Positions 25,075 through 33,673 of a stretch of DNA of 64,000 nucleotides are shown piece after piece (the stretch's first letter is position 1; each line of letters begins with the position of its first letter). Below the pieces are notes generated by a model that did not search any database, was not told the origin of the DNA, and saw only the letters and a program-made list of their open reading frames with translations. The position numbers and the translations under genes were made by a program. The stretch comes from Loktanella salsilacus. GTDB taxonomy: Bacteria > Pseudomonadota > Alphaproteobacteria > Rhodobacterales > Rhodobacteraceae. The stretch spans positions 62,001 to 126,000 of the forward strand of contig NZ_FOTF01000010.1 of assembly GCF_900114485.1 (NCBI RefSeq). Reading direction: 5' to 3'.

Positions 25075-25361
25075 TAGGCCAGCACGGCGGCGAGCTGCAT
25101 CGCCTTGCCCATGTCGCCGTCGATGGTCAGCTTGCCGGTCATAAAGGCGGCGGTCGCGTTTTCTTCGCCGTTCAGGATGCCCTCGAATGTGTCGCGGGAT
25201 GCAGTCAGGGTCACGTCTGCGTCGTCGTCGCCCGCGCGTGCACCGTCCTGATCGATCATGATCGCGCCTTCGCCTTCGACAACGAACTTGGCCGTGCCGT
25301 CAAAGCCGCCGTCCATTTTTTCGTTCAACTGGGCCACGGCCTGGGTGATGACATCGCTCAT
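25074..25361 (-). CDS. SCP2 sterol-binding domain protein
   Basis: The 95-residue protein is a single SCP-2-like lipid-binding domain (GTAKFVVEGEGAIMIDQDG, DVTLTASRDTFEGILNGEEN, TAAFMTGKLTIDGDMGKAMQ). Such stand-alone domains bind fatty acyl or sterol-like ligands in the cytoplasm. The protein is acidic, and it is the first gene of the minus-strand run that continues into the lysophospholipase-like gene. Confidence 0.92.
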   Translation of the reverse strand: MSDVITQAVAQLNEKMDGGFDGTAKFVVEGEGAIMIDQDGARAGDDDADVTLTASRDTFEGILNGEENATAAFMTGKLTIDGDMGKAMQLAAVLA

Positions 25362-25433
25362 GTGATTAATCCTTTGTCGCGGTTGTGAGGGAGCGCCACT
25401 GGTATCGGGCGCTGGTTACGTTACATTGGATGT

Positions 25434-25994
25434 ATGGCCAAGGTTAGAAAAGTCATCAATCGTGCCGCTGCGGCATTTGTGCTGGGGATCCTCAGCACCG
25501 CGCCTGCGTTTGCGCAAACCGCAGAGCTGGACGCGCTGTTTGACCGGTTGGTTCAGGCGGACCCCGAGGAGACATCGCAGATCCAAGGGCAAATCGCGGC
25601 GCAATGGTCGCGCAGCGGGTCTGCTGCGATGGATTTGCTGCTACGCCGGGGGCAGGATGCGATCACTGCGGGCGATCTTCCACTAGCGATCCAGCACTAT
25701 AGCGCGCTGATCGATCATGCCCCTCAGTTTGCCGAAGGCTATAACGGCCGCGCCACGGCGTTTTATCTGTCTGGCCAAATTGGTCCAGCACTGGCCGATA
25801 TTCAGGACACGCTGGCGCTGAACCCGCGCCATTTTGGTGCCATGAGCGGTCTGGCCGTCATTTTGGAAGAACTGGACCGGCCGCAAGACGCGCTTGAGGT
25901 CTATGCGCGAATCCTAAAGATTGCGCCCAACGCGGAAGGTGTGCAGGACGCTGCCGACCGTCTGACTGTCGAAATGGACGGCGTGACCCTGTAA
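25434..25994 (+). CDS. Secreted tetratricopeptide repeat protein
   Basis: The 186-residue protein has an N-terminal signal peptide (MAKVRKVINRAAAAFVLG, cleavage probably after APAFA near residue 26) and three TPR-like helix pairs. The best are AITAGDLPLAIQHYSALIDH, AEGYNGRATAFYLSGQIGPA and LDRPQDALEVYARILKIAPN. It is probably a periplasmic scaffold; no partner is evident. An ATG four bases upstream is in another frame. It is followed 28 bp later by the Suv3-like helicase gene. Confidence 0.85.
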   Translation: MAKVRKVINRAAAAFVLGILSTAPAFAQTAELDALFDRLVQADPEETSQIQGQIAAQWSRSGSAAMDLLLRRGQDAITAGDLPLAIQHYSALIDHAPQFAEGYNGRATAFYLSGQIGPALADIQDTLALNPRHFGAMSGLAVILEELDRPQDALEVYARILKIAPNAEGVQDAADRLTVEMDGVTL

Positions 25995-26022
25995 GGTCAG
26001 TGCCGTTCCTGCGGGGACCGAT

Positions 26023-28860
26023 ATGCAACCATCCCGCGTGACGGCCGTTTTGGGGCCGACAAACACCGGCAAGACTCACTATGCGATCGAGCGGATGCTG
26101 GGGCACCGCACGGGGGTCATCGGCTTGCCGCTGCGGCTGCTTGCGCGCGAGGTGTATGACCGCATCGTCAAGGCGCGGGGTCCAGGGGTGGTCGCGCTGG
26201 TGACGGGCGAAGAACGCATCGTGCCGCCGCGTACTGCCTATTGGGTCTGCACTGTCGAGGCGATGCCAGAGGGGCTGGGATGCGATTTTCTGGCGGTGGA
26301 TGAAATCCAGCTTTGCGCCGATGACGCGCGGGGCCATGTCTTTACCGACCGGCTGCTGCATGCACGGGGCCTGCACGAGACGCTGTTCATGGGCGCTGAC
26401 ACCATGCGGCAGGCGATCATCGCGATGATCCCAGAGGTCACGATCATGCGCCGAGAGCGGTTTTCGGAGCTGACCTACGCAGGTTCGAAAAAGCTAAGCC
26501 GGATGCCGCCAAGGGCCGCGATTGTCGGGTTTTCGGTTGAAAACTGCTATGCCATCGCCGAATTGATCCGCCGCCAAAAGGGCGGCGCTGCGGTTGTCAT
26601 GGGCGCGCTATCCCCGCGGACCCGCAATGCGCAGGTCGAGATGTATCAAAACGGCGATGTCGATTATCTGGTCGCCACCGATGCCATCGGCATGGGGCTG
26701 AACCTTGATATTAAGCATGTCGCCTTTTCGGCCACGACGAAATTCGACGGCCACCGGATGCGCGAGTTGCGCCCCGACGAGCTGGCGCAGATCGCGGGCC
26801 GGGCCGGGCGGCACCTTGCCCCCGGCACCTTTGGCGTGACGGGAGAGGCGCAAGAGCTGGACGAGGGGGTGATCAATCAGATCACCAATCACCAGTTCCA
26901 ACCGATCAAAAAACTGCACTGGCGCAACTCATCCTTGCAATTCGGCTCTATCAAGCGGCTTTTGCAAACGCTCGAAGAGCGGACTGACAACGACTGGCTG
27001 ACCCGCGTGCGCGAAAGCGACGATCTGGCAGCCCTGCGCGCGCTGGGCAATGACGAGATTATCGCAGCCCGCGCCAAGGACGGCCCTTCGGTGCGCCTTT
27101 TGTGGGATGTGTGCCGCGTGCCGGACTTTCGCGGCATCAGTAAAGGGGAACACGCGGGCCTACTTACGCGTATATTCACTGACTTGCACCAGATCGGTCA
27201 TATCGACGAAAACTGGTTTGCATTGCAGGTTGCGCGGATTGACCGGGATGACGGCGATATCGACACATTGTCGAAACGATTGGCATATATCCGCACTTGG
27301 ACCTATGTGGCACAGCGCAAAGGCTGGCTGCGGGACGAAAACCATTGGCGTGACCAGACCCGCGCTGTAGAAGACCGCCTATCGGATGCACTACATGGTG
27401 CATTGGCGCAAAGATTTGTGGACCGGCGGACATCCGTATTGCTTCGCCGGCTCAAACAGAAGGAGAGCCTCTTGGCTGACGTAAACGACAAGGGCGAAGT
27501 GACGATCGAGGGTGAATTCATCGGTCGTCTTGAAGGTTTCCGGTTCCGTATGGACAAAGCAGGAAGCCCGGACGAGGCCAAGACGCTGCGGCAAGCAAGC
27601 GCGCAAGCGCTGGTGCCGCATTTCCATCTGCGGGCGGACCGTTTCTACAACGCCCCCGACACGGAAATGGATTTTACCGAACAGGGTGGCCTGATGTGGG
27701 GCGATCAAGCCGTGGGCAAACTGGCCCAAGGCGATGATCCCATGAAGCCCAAGGTCGTCGCTTTTGTTGATGACGAGGCTGGCACGGATGTTGCTGCTAA
27801 GGTGCAGCGCCGCCTGCAGCATTTCATCGACCGCAAGGTTGCGACAGCGATGGAGCCGCTGCTGGCGCTGAAAAATGACGACACGCTAACCGGTCTGGCC
27901 AAGGGCTTTGCCTTTCGCATGGCCGAACACTTTGGCATCATCCCCCGCGGCGACGTCGCCGACGAGGTGAAGGCGCTGGACCAAGAAGCCCGCGGCGCAT
28001 TGCGCAAGCATGGTATCCGCTTTGGTCAGTTCACTGTCTTTCTGCCGCTGCTGCTGAAGCCCGCGCCGACACGGCTGCGGCTGGTGCTCTGGTCCCTGCA
28101 GAACAACCTGCAGGAATTCCCCGAAAGCCCGCCCCCCGGTCTGGTAACAGTGCCTGCAAGCACGGATGCCCACGCCGGTTATTACGCCATGGCCGGTTAC
28201 CGCGCCGCTGGCACACGTGCGATTCGCATCGACATGCTGGAACGTCTGGCCGACCTGCTGCGCGACAAAAACAGCAAAACCGGGTTCGAGGCTGTTCCTG
28301 ACATGCTGTCGATCACGGGCACCACGCTGGACCAATTTGCCGACCTGATGGGCGGCCTTGGTTATGCCGCCGAAAAGGGCGAGCGGGCGAAGGTGAAAGC
28401 CGCTGCCGCACCGGCAAAGGCTGAAATCGTCACGCAGCTGGACGCAATCGGCGATTCGACGACTGGTATGGTCGAAGAAGGCAATGCGCCAGAGGTTGAG
28501 GCCGCGCCTGCGGTCGAACCCGCCGCTGATGCCGCACCTGCCCCAGAGGCAGAAGCAGACGCTGTGGCACAGGCTGATGCGACTGCTGCAGAGATGGAGG
28601 TGTTCTACACCTTCACTTGGGGTGGCCGCGCCGCACGTCAGACGGGTCGTCCCGCTGGTCGCGGTGGTGATGCGCAGCGCAAGCAGGGCGGCGACAAGCC
28701 CGCTGGCGACAAGCCGCGCCGGGGCAAGCCGCAAGGCAAGCGCGGGCCAAAGCCTGACGACAAGCCGCAAAACTTTGCCGCGAAGCCGCAGCGGACTGAG
28801 AAGAAAATCGACCCGGACAACCCCTTTGCGGCCGCCTTGCAAGGCTTCAAGCCAAGTTGA
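26023..28860 (+). CDS. Suv3-like DEAD/DEAH-box RNA helicase with charged C-terminal tail
   Basis: The 945-residue helicase resembles mitochondrial degradosome Suv3. Walker A is GPTNTGKTH (11-19), motif II is AVDEIQLCADDARGH (near 91), and the second RecA domain has VATDAIGMGLNLDIKHVAFS and AGRAGRHLAPGTFG. A Suv3 C-terminal core and further domains follow. The last 150 residues are low complexity: first Ala/Glu/Val-rich, then Gly/Lys/Arg/Gln-rich, probably for RNA binding. The expected role is 3'-to-5' RNA unwinding in decay or structured-RNA processing. It overlaps the S4-domain gene by 4 bp (TTGA). Confidence 0.92.
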   Translation: MQPSRVTAVLGPTNTGKTHYAIERMLGHRTGVIGLPLRLLAREVYDRIVKARGPGVVALVTGEERIVPPRTAYWVCTVEAMPEGLGCDFLAVDEIQLCADDARGHVFTDRLLHARGLHETLFMGADTMRQAIIAMIPEVTIMRRERFSELTYAGSKKLSRMPPRAAIVGFSVENCYAIAELIRRQKGGAAVVMGALSPRTRNAQVEMYQNGDVDYLVATDAIGMGLNLDIKHVAFSATTKFDGHRMRELRPDELAQIAGRAGRHLAPGTFGVTGEAQELDEGVINQITNHQFQPIKKLHWRNSSLQFGSIKRLLQTLEERTDNDWLTRVRESDDLAALRALGNDEIIAARAKDGPSVRLLWDVCRVPDFRGISKGEHAGLLTRIFTDLHQIGHIDENWFALQVARIDRDDGDIDTLSKRLAYIRTWTYVAQRKGWLRDENHWRDQTRAVEDRLSDALHGALAQRFVDRRTSVLLRRLKQKESLLADVNDKGEVTIEGEFIGRLEGFRFRMDKAGSPDEAKTLRQASAQALVPHFHLRADRFYNAPDTEMDFTEQGGLMWGDQAVGKLAQGDDPMKPKVVAFVDDEAGTDVAAKVQRRLQHFIDRKVATAMEPLLALKNDDTLTGLAKGFAFRMAEHFGIIPRGDVADEVKALDQEARGALRKHGIRFGQFTVFLPLLLKPAPTRLRLVLWSLQNNLQEFPESPPPGLVTVPASTDAHAGYYAMAGYRAAGTRAIRIDMLERLADLLRDKNSKTGFEAVPDMLSITGTTLDQFADLMGGLGYAAEKGERAKVKAAAAPAKAEIVTQLDAIGDSTTGMVEEGNAPEVEAAPAVEPAADAAPAPEAEADAVAQADATAAEMEVFYTFTWGGRAARQTGRPAGRGGDAQRKQGGDKPAGDKPRRGKPQGKRGPKPDDKPQNFAAKPQRTEKKIDPDNPFAAALQGFKPS

Positions 28861-29243
28861 CCGAAGAGCGCGACACGGTCCGGCTGGACAAATGGCTTTG
28901 GCATGCGCGGTTCTTTAAATCGCGCAGCATCAGCGCCGGTGTCATCAGCGCGGGCCATGTCCGTGTAAACGGCGCGCCTGCCCCTAAACCCGCAAGGGCT
29001 GTGGGGCAGGGCGACGTTTTGACCTTTCCCCAAGAACGCCAAGTGCGTGTGGTCAAGATCATCGCCTGCGGCACCCGCCGGGGCCCCGCGCCAGAGGCGC
29101 AAGCGCTGTACGAAGACATGTCACCGCCTGTGGAAAAGACCCCCGCCAATCCGCGATTCGACGGCGGCGGTCGTCCGACAGGTAAAGATCGCCGAGACTT
29201 GATGGCTGCCAAGGGCCGGGGCGATCCATTCGCGCTTGAATGA
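28857..29243 (+). CDS. S4 domain RNA-binding protein, Hsp15-like
   Basis: The 128-residue basic protein has an N-terminal S4 domain (VRLDKWLWHARFFKSRSISA, then AGHVRVNGAPAPKPARAV). This is the Hsp15/HslR pattern; E. coli Hsp15 binds stalled 50S-nascent-chain complexes. The C-terminus is basic and disordered. The TTG start at 28857 overlaps the helicase stop codon (TTGA), and no in-frame ATG precedes the S4 domain, so translation probably depends on the helicase gene. Confidence 0.88.
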   Translation: MTEERDTVRLDKWLWHARFFKSRSISAGVISAGHVRVNGAPAPKPARAVGQGDVLTFPQERQVRVVKIIACGTRRGPAPEAQALYEDMSPPVEKTPANPRFDGGGRPTGKDRRDLMAAKGRGDPFALE

Positions 29244-29294
29244 TCCCGCCCGCTGGCCTAGCAAGTCCCCCAAACCAGAGCCGGAACAACGCCC

Positions 29295-29630
29295 ATGACC
29301 TATATCGTCAACGACAACTGCATTGCCTGCAAATTTACCGACTGCGTCGAAGTCTGCCCCGTGGACTGCTTCTACGAAGGCGAAAACATGCTGGTGATCC
29401 ATCCTGACGAATGCATCGACTGCGGCGTGTGCGAACCTGAATGCCCTGCTGACGCGATCCGCCCTGATACAGAGCCGGACATGGAAAAGTGGGTCGAATT
29501 TAACCGTAAGTATTCGGAAAAATGGCCGGTCATCATCACCAAGAAAGATCCTTTGCCAAATGCAGAGGAAATGGACGGTAAGCCGGGCAAGATGGACCTG
29601 TTCAGCGAAGCCCCCGGCGAAGGCGGCTGA
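29295..29630 (+). CDS. fdxA: Ferredoxin FdxA (3Fe-4S/4Fe-4S)
   Basis: The 111-residue seven-iron-type ferredoxin begins [20 protein letters not shown]. The cysteines are arranged C-x6-C-x3-CP (first cluster) and C-x2-C-x3-C-x3-CP ([14 protein letters not shown]), with a C-terminal extension of about 50 residues typical of Azotobacter FdI and alphaproteobacterial FdxA. It is a low-potential cytoplasmic electron carrier. It stands 51 bp after the S4 gene and is followed by a hairpin. Confidence 0.94.
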   Translation: MTYIVNDNCIACKFTDCVEVCPVDCFYEGENMLVIHPDECIDCGVCEPECPADAIRPDTEPDMEKWVEFNRKYSEKWPVIITKKDPLPNAEEMDGKPGKMDLFSEAPGEGG

Positions 29631-29638
29631 TTCGGCAC

Positions 29639-29678
29639 AAAGCTGCTGCGCAAGCCTTTGGTTTTGCGCAGCTTTGAT
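29639..29678 (+). terminator. Probable terminator of fdxA
   Basis: CTGCGCAA (29646-29653) pairs with TTGCGCAG (29664-29671). A 4-bp outer helix (AAAG/CTTT) is separated by a 3-nt bulge on the 5' side. No long T-run follows, so efficiency is uncertain. Confidence 0.55.
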
Positions 29679-29679
29679 C

Positions 29680-29724
29680 TACCATACACGACCCTTTCGC
29701 GGGGGTGAATTTTGTGGTATGGTA
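29680..29724. promoter_or_regulatory. Inverted repeat upstream of carD
   Basis: TACCATAC (29680-29687) and GTATGGTA (29717-29724) are perfect 8-bp complements 29 bp apart, about 110 bp before the carD start. This could be a regulator site or a leader RNA stem. Function unknown. Confidence 0.3.
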
Positions 29725-29831
29725 AGCGCAATGCTGCCAATGACCTGACCCAATTTCGGCGCCACCAGCCCTGACGATGACGACTGTCACCGCCGGGGTC
29801 TTTTGCCGTTCGGGTCACAGAAAGGATTGCC

Positions 29832-30341
29832 ATGAGCAAGTCAAAGAAAAAAGAGTTCCAACCAAACGAATTCGTTGTCTACCCCGCCCATGGCGTCGGT
29901 AAAATCGTCTCGGTCGAGACGCAGGAAGTGGCGGGATTCGAGCTGGAAATGTTCGTCATCGCCTTTGAAAAAGACAAGATGACGCTGCGGGTGCCGACAC
30001 ATAAGGCCACCGAAGTCGGCATGCGCGCTTTGTCCACGCCTGACGTCGTCAGCCACGCCATGAAAACGCTGCGCGGTAAGGCCAAGGTCAAGAAAGCCAT
30101 GTGGTCACGCCGCGCGCAAGAATATGAGCAAAAGATCAACTCTGGCGATCTAATTGCTATTGCAGAAGTCGTTCGGGACCTGCATCGTGCAGATGACCAG
30201 CGCGAACAAAGCTACTCTGAGCGTCAGCTGTATGAGGCCGCTTTGGAGCGTCTGACACGCGAGATTGCTGCCGTGGCCGGCAACGACGAGAAGGCCGCAG
30301 CAGAAGAGATCGGTTCGGTTCTGGTGGGTCGCGCGGCGTAA
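29832..30341 (+). CDS. carD: CarD family transcriptional regulator
   Basis: The 169-residue protein has an N-terminal CarD/TRCF RNA-polymerase-interacting domain (NEFVVYPAHGVGKIVSVETQ, then FVIAFEKDKMTLRVPTHKA) and a helical C-terminal DNA-binding domain (AQEYEQKINSGDLIAIAEVV and RQLYEAALERLTREIAAVAG). CarD binds the polymerase beta subunit and stabilises open complexes, notably at rRNA promoters. An AAAGGA ribosome binding site precedes the ATG and a strong terminator follows, so the gene is probably monocistronic. Confidence 0.95.
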   Translation: MSKSKKKEFQPNEFVVYPAHGVGKIVSVETQEVAGFELEMFVIAFEKDKMTLRVPTHKATEVGMRALSTPDVVSHAMKTLRGKAKVKKAMWSRRAQEYEQKINSGDLIAIAEVVRDLHRADDQREQSYSERQLYEAALERLTREIAAVAGNDEKAAAEEIGSVLVGRAA

Positions 30342-30364
30342 GCCCGATCTATCAGGGAGGAGGG

Positions 30365-30396
30365 AAGGCCGCACTTGGGAGGGTGCGGCCTTTCTT
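30365..30396 (+). terminator. Intrinsic terminator of carD
   Basis: AAGGCCGCAC and GTGCGGCCTT form a perfect 10-bp stem with an 8-nt loop, followed by TCTT. It begins 24 bp after the carD stop. Confidence 0.85.
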
Positions 30397-30457
30397 CGTG
30401 TTGGGGCTTATTTTTTTAATGAAACGAGGCGCTTAGGCGAAATGCCCGCGCCTGACC

Positions 30458-30489
30458 GCTGCCGATTTTCCGTCCGAAAAATCGGCAGC
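30458..30489 (-). terminator. Probable terminator of purD
   Basis: GCTGCCGATTTT and AAAATCGGCAGC form a perfect 12-bp stem with an 8-nt loop, 5 bp beyond the purD stop on the minus strand. There is no T-run after the stem, but the A/T-rich upper helix and stability suit 3' end formation. Confidence 0.6.
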
Positions 30490-30494
30490 TAGCC

Positions 30495-31763
30495 TTAGCT
30501 AAGTGCGCGCCAGCCGATGTCACGGCGGCAGAACCCTTCGGGCCAATCAATCGCATCGACCATGGCATAGGCCCGCGCGTGGGCCTGCTCCAGCGTGTCG
30601 CCGCGCGCGGTGATTCCCAGCACGCGCCCACCGTTCGCGATGATCTGACCTTCGTTCGATTCGGCCGTGCCCGCGTGAAAGGTCATGTGAAAGCTGTCCT
30701 CTGGCAGATCGCCAAGGCCGTGGATCGCGGTGCCCTTTTCATAGGTGCCCGGATAGCCGTTGGCGGCCATCACGACCGTCAGCGCATGATCGTCTGCCCA
30801 ATGCACCTGCTCGCCGTCCAGCCGCCCTTCGGCGCAGGCTTGCAGCAGATCCAAGACCTGACCGCCAAGGCGCATCATCAGCCCCTGACATTCCGGATCG
30901 CCAAAGCGGACGTTGTATTCCACCAGACGCGGCTGGCCGTCCTTGATCATCAGCCCGACAAACAGAACGCCGGTAAACGGCGTGCCGCGCGCGGCCATTG
31001 CAGCCATCGTCGGGCGCACGATCTGGTCCAGCGCCTTTTGCGTCACGGCGTCCGTCATCACCGGGGCAGGGGTGTAGGCCCCCATGCCGCCCGTGTTCGG
31101 GCCGGTGTCGCCGTCATAGGCGCGTTTGTGGTCCTGCGCTGTGCCGATCGGCAGCACGGTCTTGCCGTCGCACAGCACAAAGAAAGACGCCTCTTCGCCG
31201 TCCATGAACTCTTCGACCACAACCTCGGCCCCGGCGTCGCCGAATTGGCCGCCCATCATGTCGTCGATGGCGGCCAGCGCCTCTTCCATTGTCATGGCGA
31301 CGACGACGCCTTTGCCTGCGGCAAGGCCGTCAGCCTTAATCACGATGGGCGCGCCTTGGGTCTGCACGTAGTCCCGCGCGTCATCGCGGTGGGTAAAGTG
31401 GCCATAAGCGGCTGTCGGTGCGTCGCAGGCATCGCAGATCGCTTTTGTGAAAGATTTCGACGATTCTAGGGCCGCTGCGGCAGCAGAAGGTCCGAAAACT
31501 GAAAACCCTGCGGCGCGGCATGTGTCGGCAACACCGGCAGCAAGGGGGGCCTCTGGCCCGACGATGATGAAATCAATCGCATTCTGCGCGGCGAAATCGA
31601 CCACCGCTGCCCCGTCCAGAATGTCCAGCGCGGCGCATTCGGCAACCTGCGCGATGCCCGCATTGCCGGGCGCGACGATCAGGCGATCGCACTTTGGGTT
31701 CTGCTTGATGGCCCAGGCCAGCGCATGTTCGCGTCCGCCGTTGCCCAGGATCAGGATGTTCAT
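30495..31763 (-). CDS. purD: Phosphoribosylamine-glycine ligase
   Basis: The 422-residue enzyme converts 5-phosphoribosylamine, glycine and ATP to GAR in de novo purine synthesis. It starts with MNILILGNGGREHALAWAI and contains the GPEAPLAAGVAD block, the ATP-grasp segments VIKADGLAAGKGVVVA and EEFMDGEEASFFVLCDGKT, the GARS signature RFGDPECQG and GVLFVGLMI. Length and all core motifs are normal. It is divergent from xseA with a 72-bp gap. Confidence 0.97.
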   Translation of the reverse strand: MNILILGNGGREHALAWAIKQNPKCDRLIVAPGNAGIAQVAECAALDILDGAAVVDFAAQNAIDFIIVGPEAPLAAGVADTCRAAGFSVFGPSAAAAALESSKSFTKAICDACDAPTAAYGHFTHRDDARDYVQTQGAPIVIKADGLAAGKGVVVAMTMEEALAAIDDMMGGQFGDAGAEVVVEEFMDGEEASFFVLCDGKTVLPIGTAQDHKRAYDGDTGPNTGGMGAYTPAPVMTDAVTQKALDQIVRPTMAAMAARGTPFTGVLFVGLMIKDGQPRLVEYNVRFGDPECQGLMMRLGGQVLDLLQACAEGRLDGEQVHWADDHALTVVMAANGYPGTYEKGTAIHGLGDLPEDSFHMTFHAGTAESNEGQIIANGGRVLGITARGDTLEQAHARAYAMVDAIDWPEGFCRRDIGWRALS

Positions 31764-31835
31764 GGGGGTCTCTCCGCTTGGCCTTGGTTGGGATGCGTTC
31801 TAAGGTCAGCGCCGACACACCACAAGGGCGCACCG

Positions 31836-33293
31836 ATGGACCTTTTTGAACACGCCACCCCCGCCAGCAATGCACCCGAATTTACGGTCAGTGAAATTTC
31901 TGGCGCCGTGAAGACGATGATCGAGGGTGAATTTGGCCATGTCCGCATCCGCGGCGAGGTCGGGCGCGTGTCGCGGCCCCGGTCGGGGCATATGTATCTG
32001 GACCTAAAGGACGACCGTTCGGTTATTTCTGGCATCATCTGGAAAGGCCGCGCTGATGCGCTGCCGCAACTGCCAGAAGAAGGCATGGAAGTCGTCGCCA
32101 CCGGCAAGCTGACGACCTTCCCCGGTCAGTCTAAGTATCAGATAATCATCGAAGATATCGCCCCCGCCGGGGCCGGTGCCCTGATGGCGATGCTGGAAAA
32201 GCGCAAAGCGTTGCTGCAGGCCGAGGGGTTGTTCGAAGCCACGCACAAGCAGCCACTGCCGTTCCTGCCGGACATCATCGGCGTCGTCACATCCCCCTCT
32301 GGCGCGGTGATCCGCGATATTTTGCACCGTCTGCGGGATCGTTTTCCGCGCAAGGTCTTGGTGTGGCCCGTGGCCGTGCAAGGCGCGAAATGCGCGGCAG
32401 AGGTCGCGGCGGCGATTCGCGGATTTAACGCGCTAACCCCCGGCGGGGCCTTGCCGCGCCCTGATTTGTTGATCGTCGCGCGCGGCGGTGGCTCGCTCGA
32501 GGATCTTTGGGGCTTTAACGAAGAAATCGTCGCCCGCGCCGCATTCGACAGCAACATCCCGCTGATTTCTGCCGTGGGGCACGAAACGGACACGACGCTG
32601 ATCGATTTCGTGTCGGACCGCCGCGCGCCGACCCCAACGGCAGCGGCCGAAATGGCTGTGCCGGTGCGGATGGATCTGTTCGCGGCGCTGGACAACCAAG
32701 GCGCGCGCATCAGCCGGGCCGTGACCCAAGGTCTGGGCCTGCGCCAGCAGCGAGTACGCGATTTGGCCCGCGCCTTGCCGCAGTCCGACGCCTTGTTGCA
32801 GGGGCCGCGCCAGCGGCTGGATTATCTGGGTGAACGCCTGCCTGCAGCCTTGAATGCGGCGGCGGCGAAAAAGCGGGTGCAGCTGGCGAATGCTGCCCTG
32901 CGCCCTGCGGTCTTGCAGCGCGGCATCGCAGAGCAGCGGCGCAGGCTTGATACCCTTGGCGCGCGGCTGGACCCGGCCTTGCAGCGCCGCGTGGCGGACG
33001 CCGGGGCGAAACTGGCTGGGCAACGGCTGATCCCGCCTGACCTAACCCGCAAGCGCGAGCGGCTGGACGATTGGCTGCAACGCCTGTCTGACCGCGCCGC
33101 CCGCCAGCAAGATCAGCGCCGCGCCCGTCTGGCGCAGCTTGACCGCGTCCGTGAAACGCTGGGGTATAAGGAAACGCTCAAGCGTGGCTATGCCGTGGTG
33201 CGCGCGGTTGGTGCGGTCGTGACGACGGCGCAGGGTGTCAAAGATGCGGCGCAGGTCGAGATTGAATTCGCCGATGGCCGCGTGACGGTCTAG
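31836..33293 (+). CDS. xseA: Exodeoxyribonuclease VII large subunit
   Basis: The 485-residue protein has an N-terminal OB-fold (ISGAVKTMIEGEFGHVRIRG, GHMYLDLKDDRSVISGIIWK), the catalytic ExoVII domain (IGVVTSPSGAVIRDILHRL, RGGGSLEDLWGFNEEIVARA, ISAVGHETDTTLIDFVSDRR, APTPTAAAEMA) and a long coiled-coil C-terminus. With XseB it degrades single-stranded DNA in both directions. The ATG at 31836 starts the standard N-terminus; an in-frame extension into the purD region is unsupported. Its stop overlaps the convergent small secreted protein gene by 4 bp. Confidence 0.96.
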   Translation: MDLFEHATPASNAPEFTVSEISGAVKTMIEGEFGHVRIRGEVGRVSRPRSGHMYLDLKDDRSVISGIIWKGRADALPQLPEEGMEVVATGKLTTFPGQSKYQIIIEDIAPAGAGALMAMLEKRKALLQAEGLFEATHKQPLPFLPDIIGVVTSPSGAVIRDILHRLRDRFPRKVLVWPVAVQGAKCAAEVAAAIRGFNALTPGGALPRPDLLIVARGGGSLEDLWGFNEEIVARAAFDSNIPLISAVGHETDTTLIDFVSDRRAPTPTAAAEMAVPVRMDLFAALDNQGARISRAVTQGLGLRQQRVRDLARALPQSDALLQGPRQRLDYLGERLPAALNAAAAKKRVQLANAALRPAVLQRGIAEQRRRLDTLGARLDPALQRRVADAGAKLAGQRLIPPDLTRKRERLDDWLQRLSDRAARQQDQRRARLAQLDRVRETLGYKETLKRGYAVVRAVGAVVTTAQGVKDAAQVEIEFADGRVTV

Positions 33294-33673
33294 GACAGCA
33301 GCTCTGGCCCCGGGCAGACCAGCGGGATAGGGGCCTCTGTCGCCTCGAACAGCACGGTGCCGGTGGTGGATTGCGCCCGCAGGCCCCGTTCAGTGCGGGT
33401 CACGGTCCAGCATTTCGGGGCCGGATCAGTGCCGTAGGTAAAGCAGATCAGCTCGCCCCGGCTGAACCAGCGGCCCGTCTGGCACAGGCCCGGCGCGGCG
33501 GACCATGTCACGCTGCGGTCCGCGCCATAAGCCTCTACCCCAAAGGGTGTGCCGTCGGGCTGGGCAAAGGTCAGGGTTTTGCCGCTGACATAGGCGTCAA
33601 AGCCGTCCCCATCCAGCACCTGAGCCGCTGCAGGCGTGGCGAAGCATATCGCCAATGCCAGCGCTCGAATCAT
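33290..33673 (-). CDS. Small secreted protein of unknown function
   Basis: The 127-residue protein has a signal peptide (MIRALALAICFATPAAAQ, cleavage after AAA near residue 17) and no family I recognise. The mature part has four cysteines (CQTGRWFS, ELICFTYG, PKCWTVTR, PLVCPGPE), suggesting two periplasmic disulphides. The pattern of a short beta-rich protein with YVSGKTLTF resembles many uncharacterised Rhodobacterales exported proteins. The start overlaps the stop of the upstream AlkB-like gene (ATGA), so it is co-translated with it. Confidence 0.8.
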   Translation of the reverse strand: MIRALALAICFATPAAAQVLDGDGFDAYVSGKTLTFAQPDGTPFGVEAYGADRSVTWSAAPGLCQTGRWFSRGELICFTYGTDPAPKCWTVTRTERGLRAQSTTGTVLFEATEAPIPLVCPGPELLS

